Positions 16,970-25,440 of a DNA stretch of 48,284 bases are shown here, piece by piece. Source of the DNA: Dehalococcoidia bacterium (GTDB taxonomy: Bacteria; Chloroflexota; Dehalococcoidia; Tepidiformales; Tepidiformaceae). Within the stretch, counting starts at the first letter, position 1, and the number at the start of each line of letters is the position of its first letter. Location: the NCBI GenBank assembly GCA_022824925.1, contig JAJDYW010000044.1, positions 1 to 48,284 on the forward strand, given 5' to 3'. Below the pieces are notes generated by a model. It was given only the letters and a program-made list of their open reading frames with translations, had not been told where the DNA came from and ran no database searches. Both the position numbers and the translations under genes were made by a program.

Positions 16970-18277
16970 GTGAAGTGGAGCCGGCCGTTCGTGACCGAGA
17001 GCGCCCTTGCCTCCCTCGATGCTGGGTGGAACCTCGTGAGCTGGGGGGGTCGTGACGGGGCCACCGCCGAGGACATCTTCAACTCCTTTGGAGCAAAGCC
17101 CGTGGTTGCCGCCACCTGGGACGCGAGACGGGGGGAGTTCCTTCTCGCCTCCATGGGCACACCGGCCGCTGCTCACCCTGAGTTGCAGGTCAGACGTGGA
17201 GACGCACTCTGGCTCCATGTGCCGGGGGAGGAGCGCTGGCTCCAGCCGGGCTGGCCTGCGCCCGACGTTGTGCTCGCCGGCAACTCCCACTACGACGACC
17301 GCGACGGGTACCTCCAACTCGTCAGGGAAGCGCAGGCCTTTTTCGCGAAACGATACGGAGCCATCACATCCGACGTGACGTTCTACTTCGTCTCGGACCG
17401 GGAAGCTCTTGAAGACTCCTACAGATGGGGGCGAGGCGACATTCCCTCCTCCAACCTCTGTGCTGATTACAGCAGCCAGGTGATATTCATCGCGACTTAC
17501 CGGTGCCTCCCGATCGCCCATGAGTACTTTCACGCGATCCAGGACAAGCTCTCTGGAGGCACCTACTCTCGGGGGCCTATCTGGACCTTCGAGGGTTCAG
17601 CCGTCTACACGGACTTCCAGCACCGGTACTCAAAAGGTCAGGCTTCGTACCTTCCCGGCCAGCACTTCACGTGGGCCACGCTCGGGCCCGACGTGACTCT
17701 GGGGGCGGCGCCCCTCTCCTCTTATGAATACAGCACCCTGCTGGGATACATCGCCTTCGAATGGCTCGCCGGGGAGGTGGGGGAAGGGGCGATCATCGAC
17801 TACTTCGCCCACCTGAAGATGTCGGACACCTGGGAGGAGGCCTTCCACCGAGCGTTCGGGCTCACGGTGGACGATTTCTACCTCAGGTTCGCGGAGCACC
17901 GACGGGAGGTGGCACCTCCGTTTGAGTGGCGTGTCACCGGGACTGTCCTCGACCGCAATTCGCAGCCGATCGAAGGGATCGAGGTGTCGGTCATCGCATA
18001 CGTAGAGGGACAGCTGGCCTCGAACCTGTTGACTCCAACGGGCGCCGACGGCTCCTTCGTAATCGAGCGCGCGCCCGGGTCCGGGTACGCCCTCCTGATG
18101 ACCTACAGCTGCCCCGGCGGCGGCCGCCACGACATCGGCGGATACGGGCGGGCGGGCTTCACGACAGACGGGCGTAACGCGCCGCCCTTCACGGGCGAGG
18201 ACCGCGACCGGCGAGGCTTAGCAATCACACTCCCGGTGACTCTAGCCGAACTGGAGCGAGAGACCTGTGGTTCCTAG
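16970..18277 (+). CDS. Putative zinc metalloprotease (C-terminal part of a split gene)
   Basis: 435 residues if translation begins at GTG 16970, but the frame is continuous back to the TGA at 16850. It opens with the rest of one GWNL module and a full second one. Then comes a gluzincin-like domain with H-E-Y-F-H (about residues 184-188) and a downstream Glu in WTFEGSAVYTD, then a regulatory-like beta domain (FEWRVTGTVLDRNSQP) and the tail DRDRRGLAITLPVTLAELERETCG. It is paralogous to 9931-11157 over the protease and tail, but lacks a signal peptide of its own. Unless the TGA is read through or is a sequencing error, this half would not be exported. Confidence 0.7.
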   Translation: MKWSRPFVTESALASLDAGWNLVSWGGRDGATAEDIFNSFGAKPVVAATWDARRGEFLLASMGTPAAAHPELQVRRGDALWLHVPGEERWLQPGWPAPDVVLAGNSHYDDRDGYLQLVREAQAFFAKRYGAITSDVTFYFVSDREALEDSYRWGRGDIPSSNLCADYSSQVIFIATYRCLPIAHEYFHAIQDKLSGGTYSRGPIWTFEGSAVYTDFQHRYSKGQASYLPGQHFTWATLGPDVTLGAAPLSSYEYSTLLGYIAFEWLAGEVGEGAIIDYFAHLKMSDTWEEAFHRAFGLTVDDFYLRFAEHRREVAPPFEWRVTGTVLDRNSQPIEGIEVSVIAYVEGQLASNLLTPTGADGSFVIERAPGSGYALLMTYSCPGGGRHDIGGYGRAGFTTDGRNAPPFTGEDRDRRGLAITLPVTLAELERETCGS

Positions 18278-18595
18278 GGTGTCGCCGACGATGGAACTCT
18301 CTGCCGAACGCTTCGGGGTGGCGGTGCCATATGCGAACAGCGAGCATGCCACCCTCAACCCGCTTCACCTAGTGCGCGCCCCTCGGGGTGAAGCGCTCGG
18401 GTTGGAGATATGGGGCTCGTCTTCGCCCACGCGGTTGGCGGTTGCCGGCCTGCATGGCTAGTCCTCGGCAGTCGCGCCCCCACGTACGCAGTGCCCACTG
18501 GTCCTGCCTAGTAACCACAGCGCCTCGCAGTGGCAATCCATTCTTGATAGTCGTCGTCCAACTTCCAGTGATGAGACCTTGCCTTGTCGGTGAGC
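18278..18595. other. Intergenic stretch, no gene seen
   Basis: About 320 bases between the split metalloprotease and the recombinase remnant. No frame with a ribosome site or family resemblance. Confidence 0.4.
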
Positions 18596-19062
18596 GCCAC
18601 CTCTGGCTGAAGATGAGCGTCCACCGGATCCTTAGCAACGAGGTCTACACCGGAATCCTGGTCTGAGGCAGGAAGGCCCGGGACGGCGCTCCGCCCGTGC
18701 GCGTCGAAGGCGCTTTCCGGCCATCGTCTCCCAGAGCGAGTTCAAGGGCGTTGCCGCCCTGCTCGGCACCAAGGCCCCGTCGGAGGTACATCCCCGTCGT
18801 GCCTCCAGCCCCTATCGCCTCAGCGGTCTCGTCAAGTGCCAGACCTGCCGGAAGGCGCTCACGGCTCATGAAGCCAAGGGCGGCAAGTACACCTACTACG
18901 TCTGCCCTTCTCTCCTGAAACGAGGGAAGCATCTGTGAGACGCCACGGCTCGACCCGAAGCGCTTCGAGCGCCTGATCATCGACCAGTTGCGGGAGCACG
19001 TCCTCACCGAGTCAAACATCCGCGACTTTGTGCGCATGGTGGACGAGGAGATGGACGGGGTG
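18596..19062 (+). pseudogene. Large serine recombinase fragment (recombinase domain and zinc ribbon)
   Basis: Reading through three lesions gives LWLKMSVHRILSNEVYTG, then GRKARDGAPPVRVEGAF, then SQSEFKGVAALLGTKAPSE, YRLSGLVKCQTCRKALTAHE, KYTYYVCPSLLKRGKHL and CETPRLDPKRFERLIIDQL, ending FVRMVDEEMDGV. This is the recombinase plus Cys-rich ribbon region of large serine integrases. An in-frame TGA (18664-18666) replaces the family's Trp in LVWGRK. Frameshifts follow near 18718 and near 18938. The N-terminal catalytic domain is absent. The missing C-terminus corresponds to the fragment at 12797-13075. Confidence 0.8.
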
Positions 19063-19442
19063 ACGAGTCGAGGGCCTTCATCCGCCACGAGGCAGCGATC
19101 CCGGTTCGCGAGTGCGGAAGGGTGGAGCATCGCCACGGTCGGTCCCTGCCTCCCGGACGCCTGCCGCCCGTGGCCTTCCCCCTGGGGCACAGCAGCTTGT
19201 CGTGGGCGCCAGGGATGCAGGGCGCATGCTTTGCGGGTGGGAGTGCGGAAACAACTGAGGAGGGGCGCCTGGTCTCAGTTACGTGTCGCAGTCGGACCCG
19301 CTAGCGCGACGGTGACGTGACGGAGCGAGACACGCGTTTTGCACCCCCGCCCTTTAGGTATCCGCTAGTAGTCGGGGCGCGCCACCACCAGATCGGGAAG
19401 AATCCGCCCCGTCGCTACACTGGGGACACAGGAGGCCCAACC
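19063..19442. other. Intergenic stretch, no gene seen
   Basis: About 380 bases after the recombinase break point. No supportable coding region. The last 30 bases carry TACACT and ACAGGAGG, which belong to the next gene. Confidence 0.4.
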
Positions 19443-19715
19443 GTGAGCACGACCGACTCGCACGATCTTCTCGATTACCCGGACCTACAGGAACGACAGC
19501 ACCGCCTCGCCCGCCAGCTAGCCGACAACATTGACGGACTGGCTAGGAGACTCGCCCCAGAGATCGTCAGCCAAGCGGAATTCCTCGCCACCGCTCTCCT
19601 GCGGGCGCAACACCCCGACTGGTCGGAGGAGATGAACTGGCAGGCGATCGTGGCGCGCCGGCCCTTCGTGCTCGCCAGACTCACGGGCTCAGGCTCAGGC
19701 GAGTCTTCCGGCTAG
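19443..19715 (+). CDS. Small helical hypothetical protein
   Basis: 90 residues from GTG 19443, chosen because CAGGAGG ends 7 bases upstream. The frame extends further up, but without a start signal. Composition is helical and charged (QERQHRLARQLADNIDGLARRLAPEIVSQ...), with no cysteine or membrane segment. The family is not recognised. It stands alone between debris and a Uma2 gene. Confidence 0.5.
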   Translation: MSTTDSHDLLDYPDLQERQHRLARQLADNIDGLARRLAPEIVSQAEFLATALLRAQHPDWSEEMNWQAIVARRPFVLARLTGSGSGESSG

Positions 19716-19932
19716 CGGATCCTTCAATTCTCGGCGTGCACGATCGTGACTGTGCGCCAGTCCTCGCGCCCGGACTCCCACCACCACGAGCAGCGAGAAT
19801 GGCTCCCTTTCTTGTGCGCGATGTCGCACGCGGTAGAGCGCTACCGGCTAACTTTGAGGTTCCGTGCAGTCACCTTGCAGTGTGAGGGGAAACGCTCTGC
19901 CACGGCAGGCGCGCGCCGACGGCAGCTCGATG

Positions 19933-19938
19933 TAGACT
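19933..19938 (+). promoter_or_regulatory. Minus-10-like box of Uma2 copy 3
   Basis: TAGACT (in TGTAGACT), 22 bases before the ATG and followed by GCGCGGGAGC, as in front of copy 1. Confidence 0.4.
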
Positions 19939-19960
19939 GAGCAGGCGCGGGAGCAGAGCG

Positions 19961-20530
19961 ATGACGACCACGACGACGACCGATGCGAAACTGCTTACCG
20001 CCGACGACCTGCTGCGGCTGTATCGCGAGGGCGTCCGCGGAGAACTGATTCGGGGGGTACTCTGCGAGACCATGGCGTCGGGACAGGAACATGGCGAGAT
20101 CGTCATGAATCTCGGGATCGAGATGGGGAAGTTCATCAAGCCCCGCAAGCTCGGGAGGCTGATGGGATCGGACGCGGGCGTCTGGCTCGATCGTGACCCC
20201 GATACGGTCCGGGAGCCGGACATCGCCTTTTTCTCCGCCGAGAAGGTGCCGGAGGGCAGGCGCGTCACGGGATACGCCGAAGTCGCTCCTCCCGACATAG
20301 TCGTGGAGGTCACTTCCCCCAGCGACAGCCGCCGCGAGGTCCACGACAAGGCCCGCATGTGGCTGAGTCACGGCGTGCAGTTGGTCTGGGTTGTGCATCC
20401 CGAGACCCGCACGGTCGATGTCCACATGTCTGACAGCAGCGTCACGACGCTCGCCCAGGATGACACTCTCGATGGATACGATGTTCTGCCCGAATTCTCC
20501 TGCCCTGTGAGTGCCGTCTTCGACACGTAG
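19961..20530 (+). CDS. Uma2 family endonuclease-like protein (copy 3)
   Basis: 189 residues, on the opposite strand to its two paralogues. It has all the family landmarks: LTADDLLRLYREGVRGELIRG, LGIEMGKFIKPRKLG, EPDIAFFSAEKVPEG, DIVVEVTSPSDSRREVHDKARMW, LVWVVHPETRTVDVHM. One extra Pro (APPDIVVE) distinguishes it. It is followed after 3 bases by a GIY-YIG-like gene, so the two were co-transcribed. Confidence 0.88.
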   Translation: MTTTTTTDAKLLTADDLLRLYREGVRGELIRGVLCETMASGQEHGEIVMNLGIEMGKFIKPRKLGRLMGSDAGVWLDRDPDTVREPDIAFFSAEKVPEGRRVTGYAEVAPPDIVVEVTSPSDSRREVHDKARMWLSHGVQLVWVVHPETRTVDVHMSDSSVTTLAQDDTLDGYDVLPEFSCPVSAVFDT

Positions 20531-20533
20531 TCG

Positions 20534-21072
20534 ATGGAGACCACTGTGACCTCCCGCGACCGGGGCCAGATATCCATCATCGAGATCGCCGCCACGCACG
20601 GCACAATCAGACAGACAGTCCATAAGCTCGCCAAGCGACTCGGCATCGAAGCTTCAAAGGTGAAGAGTGCGAACTCCAGAGGACAGAGAATCTCGTATGT
20701 GAGTTGGGCGGACTACGAGAGAATGAAGCCGCACCTGGCTGGCGGGGCCATCGATGGAGGGGAACGGGACGATCCCCATGGTGCGCTCTTCTACTTGATC
20801 GCGTTGGAACCAGAATTCGATCCCGGTCGCTTCAAAGTTGGTTTCACGTCTGACATCGCCGAGTACGTCGCCACAAGACCTCCGCCCCCCTCGCAAAGGT
20901 CGTGAGAACGTGGGGATGCAGGCCTCTGTGGGAAAAGACCGCGATCGACTGCATTACGCAGGATGGGTGTGAGCAGCTCTCGCAAGAGGTATTTCGGACA
21001 GAAGATCTGGAATCCGTTATCGCCAGAGCTGACGCATTTTTCGCCTTGATGCCCCGAGTCGGCGAAGAATAG
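20534..21072 (+). pseudogene. Frameshifted GIY-YIG-like (T5orf172/MUG113 type) protein
   Basis: The first frame encodes 123 residues. A helix-turn-helix-like N-terminus (ISIIEIAATHGTIRQTVHKLAKRLG) is followed by ALFYLIALEPEFDPGRFKVGFTSDI, the start of a T5orf172/MUG113 nuclease-like domain. After about 20863 the homologous reading moves to another frame (HKTSAPLAKVVRTWGCRPLWEKTAIDCITQ... DAFFALMP) and ends at TAG 21070-21072. The net shift equals loss of one base modulo three. A 4-base deletion in a CGAG tandem would restore AERVRRHKTSAP. As it stands the gene would make a truncated protein. A sequencing error is possible. Confidence 0.65.
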
Positions 21073-21265
21073 ACCAAGATGGGGATTTCCCGCCGATGCA
21101 CAGCCCGTCTATCCTGCCGCTGCTGCCGCACGCTCGTTCTGATACCATGCGAGTATCCCCCATCCGGTAGAAGAGGAAGCGCGGCAGCGCGCAGGAACTC
21201 CCCGGGGAATAACCCCCCGGTCCTGCCACCAGTCCCCACCGTGTGAAACGGGCGTCGCAACGGTC

Positions 21266-22519
21266 ATGTCGATTGAAGCAAGCGCGCCAGGACGAGAGAC
21301 GGCCGTCTCCGTGCGCAACATCTACAAGGTGTTCGGGGGGAACGAGGACGGGGCGCTGGCCCGCGCTCGGACCGGAACGACCAAGGACGCCATCCAGGAG
21401 ATGCACGACTCGGTGCTGGCGCTCGCGGACGTGACGTTCGACGTCAGGCGGGGCGAGCTGTTCGTGGTGATGGGCCTCTCCGGGTGCGGGAAGTCGACCC
21501 TCGTACGCTGCATCAACCGGCTCATCGAGCCGTCGGCCGGCGAGGTGTGGCTGGACGACCGGGAGATCACGGCAATGGACGAGGAGGAGCTGCGGGAGCT
21601 GCGCCGGAGCGAGGTGGCGATGGTGTTCCAGCACTACGGGCTGCTCCCGCATCGCTCGGTAGTCGAGAACGTCGCGTGGGGGCTCGAGGTGAACGGCGTG
21701 GAGAAACGCCATCGCCGCGAGCGCGCGGAGGAAGCCCTGACGGCAGTCGGGCTGAAGGGGTGGGGAGACCGCATGACCGACCAGCTGAGCGGGGGCATGA
21801 AGCAGCGCGTGGGGCTGGCGCGGGCTCTCGCCCAGGACGCGCCCGTGCTGCTGATGGACGAGCCGTTCAGCGCGCTCGACCCGGTCATCCGTCGCGAGGT
21901 CCAGGAGGAGCTGGCGAAGCTCCAGGCGGAGCTGCACAAGACGATCATCTTCATCACGCACGACCTGGACGAAGCGGTCCGCATCGGCGACCGGATCGCG
22001 ATCATGCGCGACGGGGCGATCGTGCAGATGGGGGAGCCGTCGGACGTGGTGCTGTCGCCGGCGAACGACTTCGTGCGGGAGTTCACCCGCGACGTGCGGC
22101 TGCAGTCGATGGTGACGGCGGCCTCGGTGATGCGTTCCCCGACCGGTACGGCTCGTGCGGACCAGCTGACATCGGAGGTGCTGGCGGCGCTGGAGTCGGA
22201 GGAACGCCTACACGCCCCGGTGGTCGACGCCGAGGGTCGGTACGCCGGCAGCGCGGACCTCCTCCTGCTGCGGCACGCGCTGGACGAAGGGGACAGGCCG
22301 GTGGGGGCGCTGACGCTCGAGAAGGAGAGCGCGGTTCTGGAGGAAACGGTGCTGGATGAGCTGGTCCCGCACGGGCTCCGTTCCGACCACCCCATCCCGG
22401 TCCTCGACGATGATGGCGCCCTCGTCGGCGAGATTCCCCTCGATGCGCTTGCCCAGGCGATGGCGGGAGTCGCAGACGGGGAGCCGGCGGGGTCCGTCGG
22501 GGAAGGGGAGCCGGAGTGA
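21266..22519 (+). CDS. proV: Glycine betaine/proline ABC transporter ATP-binding protein
   Basis: 417 residues, the full family length. It energises uptake of compatible solutes at the inner face of the membrane. Motifs: Walker A GLSGCGKST (70-78), the Q-loop in FQHYGLLPHRSV, signature LSGGM (about 174-178), Walker B VLLMDEPFSALD, and the H-loop in IFITHDLDEA. The N-terminal extension with VYKVF-like NIYKVFGG and the C-terminal CBS-like pair (about 285-400) are typical of ProV/OpuAA, in which the CBS domains sense ionic strength. It overlaps proW by GTGA. Confidence 0.93.
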   Translation: MSIEASAPGRETAVSVRNIYKVFGGNEDGALARARTGTTKDAIQEMHDSVLALADVTFDVRRGELFVVMGLSGCGKSTLVRCINRLIEPSAGEVWLDDREITAMDEEELRELRRSEVAMVFQHYGLLPHRSVVENVAWGLEVNGVEKRHRRERAEEALTAVGLKGWGDRMTDQLSGGMKQRVGLARALAQDAPVLLMDEPFSALDPVIRREVQEELAKLQAELHKTIIFITHDLDEAVRIGDRIAIMRDGAIVQMGEPSDVVLSPANDFVREFTRDVRLQSMVTAASVMRSPTGTARADQLTSEVLAALESEERLHAPVVDAEGRYAGSADLLLLRHALDEGDRPVGALTLEKESAVLEETVLDELVPHGLRSDHPIPVLDDDGALVGEIPLDALAQAMAGVADGEPAGSVGEGEPE

Positions 22520-23574
22520 CGGGCAGCGCGCCTCCGGAGGAAGCCACGCCCGGCGCCTCCGCGCTGGAGGCCATCCGCCGGCGCCTGGAATTCCCGGAGC
22601 TGAACCGGGGGCCGCGCTGGCTTCGCTGGGCGCTGTGGCTGCGCTGGCTGGCGGCGCCCGCGATCCTCGCGATCGTGCTGTGGGCAGGGGGCTGGGACTG
22701 GGCGGGGGACTTCCCGGCGGATGTGGGTCGCGACGTCGGTCGCGAGATCGACAACGTGATCGACTGGATGACGACGGAGCTCGATGTCCTCTTCGACGTG
22801 ATCAAGGAGGTCGTGCTGACGGTGCTCAACGCGATCGAGGCCTTCCTGCTGTGGGTCCCATGGCCGGCGTTCATCATCGCCATCACGATCATCGCCTGGC
22901 GGGCGGCGGGCGTCTGGGTCGCGGCCTTCTCGGCGGGGGCGCTAACCCTGCTGGCAGCCTTCGGGCTGTGGGACAGCACGATGGAGACGGTGGCGCTGAT
23001 GGCCGTCACCGTGACGCTCTCGATCATCATCGCGGTGCCGCTGGGCGTGCTCGCTTCGCAGAGCGACCGGCTGGATCGGCTGCTGCGACCGATCCTCGAC
23101 GGCATGCAGACGATGCCGAGCTTCGTCTACCTGGTGCCGGCGATCGCGTTCTTCAGCCTGGGCAACGTGCCCGCCGTGATCGCGACGCTGATCTACGCCG
23201 TCCCGCCGGCAGTGCGCCTGACAAACCTCGGCATCCGGCAGCTGCCCGAGGAGACCCTGGAAGCGGCGGAGTCGTTCGGGGCGACGCCGCTCCAGTTGCT
23301 GCTGAAGGTCAAGATCCCGCTGGCCGCGCCGACCATCATGGCGGGGGTGAACCAGACCACGCTGATGGCGCTGGCGATGGTCGTGATCGCGTCACTGGTG
23401 GGAGCCGGGGGGCTCGGCGAGGACGTCAACCGCGGGCTGGGGCGAATCGAGCCGGGGAACGCGTTCCTGGCCGGCCTGGGGATCGTGTTCCTGGCGATCA
23501 TCATCGACCGGATCACGCAGGCGTTTGCGAGCCGGCAGCAATCGTCAATGGGGGCCGGGGGTGGCGTAGGATAA
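22516..23574 (+). CDS. proW: Glycine betaine/proline ABC transporter permease
   Basis: 352 residues from GTG 22516, overlapping the proV stop by 4 bases. After a hydrophilic N-terminus and an early hydrophobic segment, the family's BPD_transp_1 domain runs through the second half. The EAA loop is recognisable (EETLEAAESFGATPLQLLLKVKIPLAAPTIMAGV), as is the conserved SLVGAGGLGEDVNRGL segment. It forms the membrane channel with ProV. The next gene of the operon (binding protein) is broken, see 23616-23669. Confidence 0.92.
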   Translation: MTGSAPPEEATPGASALEAIRRRLEFPELNRGPRWLRWALWLRWLAAPAILAIVLWAGGWDWAGDFPADVGRDVGREIDNVIDWMTTELDVLFDVIKEVVLTVLNAIEAFLLWVPWPAFIIAITIIAWRAAGVWVAAFSAGALTLLAAFGLWDSTMETVALMAVTVTLSIIIAVPLGVLASQSDRLDRLLRPILDGMQTMPSFVYLVPAIAFFSLGNVPAVIATLIYAVPPAVRLTNLGIRQLPEETLEAAESFGATPLQLLLKVKIPLAAPTIMAGVNQTTLMALAMVVIASLVGAGGLGEDVNRGLGRIEPGNAFLAGLGIVFLAIIIDRITQAFASRQQSSMGAGGGVG

Positions 23575-23615
23575 TCCCTGAGACAGTAGCACCCAGTTCG
23601 TGGCAGGAGACCTCG

Positions 23616-23669
23616 ATGACACTGGCAAGGAGACCGATACTTCTGGCCTTGGCGACGGTAGCCACATGA
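23616..23669 (+). pseudogene. proX: Truncated start of the substrate-binding protein gene (proX-like)
   Basis: CAGGAGA lies 6 bases before an ATG that opens a signal sequence, MTLARRPILLALATVAT, then TGA. The codons after the stop read G-A-C, like the end of a lipobox, followed by another stop. The position, the ribosome site and the signal peptide are exactly what the third gene of a proVWX operon would have, but no binding-protein domain follows. The next 290 bases contain no recognisable gene. Confidence 0.6.
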
Positions 23670-23962
23670 GGGGCGTGCTGACAACCCCTGTTCGTTGCCC
23701 GACCGCTCGCGCAGCTACTGGCTGTCCGCGTTGCCCACTACCGGCGAGGTCGAGGCTCGTCGGGTACCAGACCAGCCAGTGCCTGCAGGTTCGGCCCGTT
23801 ATGGGTTCGAAGACGGGCCAGGCCTCAAAGTGGGCTGAATAGCTCCGGGTCTACCATCTCCGTCCCACGCCCAGCGGGAGCTGCGCGAGTCGCAGTGGGT
23901 GCGTAGCGCCTAGCACGGCCCGTCCCCGTCTCCCTCGATCGCCGCGGCTCCAGCCTGTCAGA

Positions 23963-24910
23963 CTAGGCGCCGGGCTGGATGCGGTCGCGGAAGGTGTCGT
24001 CGAAGCGGAGCAGGCGGGCCTCGAGCCAGGCGAATTGCCCCGGCCAGGCGTCGCGTCGCTCGAGCTCGGCCGCGTGGTGGACGTAGAGGCGGCGGTGGGC
24101 GTTCTCGGGCTGGTGCCAGGTGAGTGGTCCCAGCTCCGCCTCGATCGCCTCGCGCTCGTCCAGCAGGCGCTCGAAGACGTCGTTGGCGTCGTCGCCGTGC
24201 AGGCCCAACTCGACACGGATGCTGCCATCGCCGGCCCAGCCCGTCGCGATGGCGGAGAGGCCCGCCCCGGAGCGGCCGACGGAGAAGCTCGCCCACTGCT
24301 GGGGCCTGGGCTTGCGTGGGCTGAGGCCCCCGCCGCGCTCGAGCAGGTAGTCGCGGAAGGCGGACCAGTAGTCGAGCTGCAGCTGCTGGGTGGGCGTGAG
24401 GGGCTTGTCAGCTGAGGTGCGCACGGCGCCCAGCCAGTCGTTGGGTTTGGAGACCACGTCGAAGTGTGGGGCGGGCGGGGAGTCGTCGATCCGCCAGACC
24501 TGTAGTTCGACGCCGAAGAAGTGAACGCCGGAGAAGGTGACGGCGTTGAGCCAGTCGAGGGCGGCGCGGGGCTCCTCGCGGATCTCGGGGGCGATGAGGA
24601 TGGTGGTGCGGACGTCCTCGAGGCCGCCGGCGTAGGTGAGGAGCTTGCCCAGGTGGTCGTGGTCGGTGCGCTCCAGCTGGTTCTCGATGACGACTCGGTG
24701 CTCGTCGCCGAGGGCGCGGCAGATGATGTCGGCCTGGAAGCTGCCGACGGAGGTCTCGATGCCCTCGACGGCGAGCTCGAGGCCGAGGGCGTCGCCAAGG
24801 AGGGCGATGTGGGGCTCCTGCGCCAGCCAGGGGGTGAAGTCGGCTGCCTCGTCCGGCCAGTAGTCACGTGCGGCAAGCTTCGTCAACTGACCGAAGGGCG
24901 GGTCGCTCAC
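23963..24910 (-). CDS. DUF4268-like / PD-(D/E)XK nuclease-fold protein
   Basis: 315 residues from GTG 24910. The N-terminal half has the hallmarks of a family of restriction-like proteins: FQADIICRALGDEHRVVIENQLERTDHDHLGKLLTYAGGL, in which D and E-x-Q may form the nuclease site, then REEPRAALDWLN and a VELQVWRI strand. The C-terminal half (from about 180) fits DUF4268 (YWSAFRDYLLERG... DDANDVFERLLDEREAIEAELG). The proteins are often found in defence islands. Their activity is not established. The start overlaps a small upstream frame as GTGA. Confidence 0.75.
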   Translation of the reverse strand: MSDPPFGQLTKLAARDYWPDEAADFTPWLAQEPHIALLGDALGLELAVEGIETSVGSFQADIICRALGDEHRVVIENQLERTDHDHLGKLLTYAGGLEDVRTTILIAPEIREEPRAALDWLNAVTFSGVHFFGVELQVWRIDDSPPAPHFDVVSKPNDWLGAVRTSADKPLTPTQQLQLDYWSAFRDYLLERGGGLSPRKPRPQQWASFSVGRSGAGLSAIATGWAGDGSIRVELGLHGDDANDVFERLLDEREAIEAELGPLTWHQPENAHRRLYVHHAAELERRDAWPGQFAWLEARLLRFDDTFRDRIQPGA

Positions 24911-25125
24911 AGTTGTGCTTCCTGAGTCAGGTCAGCGACTGCCGACGTGGTCGCGATAGAGTCGAAACTGTGCCAGACCGCTCTGGTGCTCGCAAAGCCG
25001 TCGGCAATATTCGACCACGCATAGTATGCCTCAAGCGCAACTCCTTCGAGGAAGAGGGCGGCGAAGGTCGCGAAGTAATATGGAGGTTCAGCGGGTGACG
25101 CTCCAGATGGACTCGCGCTCTCCAC
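24907..25125 (-). CDS. Possible small protein coupled to the DUF4268 gene
   Basis: 72 residues from a GTG. Aromatic-rich and helical (PPYYFATFAALFLEGVALEAYYAW), with a mildly hydrophobic stretch. The stop overlaps the start of the DUF4268 gene by 4 bases, the main support for its being real. No family recognised and no strong ribosome site. Confidence 0.35.
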   Translation of the reverse strand: MESASPSGASPAEPPYYFATFAALFLEGVALEAYYAWSNIADGFASTRAVWHSFDSIATTSAVADLTQEAQL

Positions 25126-25440
25126 TGTCGGTGCTCACGCCCCACCTCCAAGGCACATGGGCGCTGAGGAGTCGTCCAAGTCGCCTGAGCAGGACCATGT
25201 TCGAGGCCTCCTCCCTCGGATCCTGCGATTTGTCCTTCTGCCACCGCCGCCGCCATGCGTGACATGCACGCGCCGCACGCCGTGCAAATGCACGGCGCGA
25301 CACGGGGGGAGGTGCATCATGCGCATCTTCGCCCCCCCGAGAACGAGACGGGACGTGCTCGATGCCGCCAGCGAGGCGTGCGTTGTGTTCCCCCGACACG
25401 AACGGTGGGCACGGAGCAATGAGCGGAGCGCGCCGCACCG
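25126..25440. other. Intergenic stretch, no gene seen
   Basis: About 315 bases. It contains a GC-rich palindromic patch (GCGCCGCACGCCGTGCAAATGCACGGCG split by a short spacer, near 25269-25299) but no supportable gene. Confidence 0.35.

Noticed and set aside
16850..18666. TGA read as tryptophan (genetic code change), suggested by TGA at two conserved Trp positions
   Set aside because: Many intact genes here end in TGA (for example the RCC1 protein, proV, the XamI-type methyltransferase), and the second case is a recombinase with further frameshifts. Mutation is the simpler explanation.
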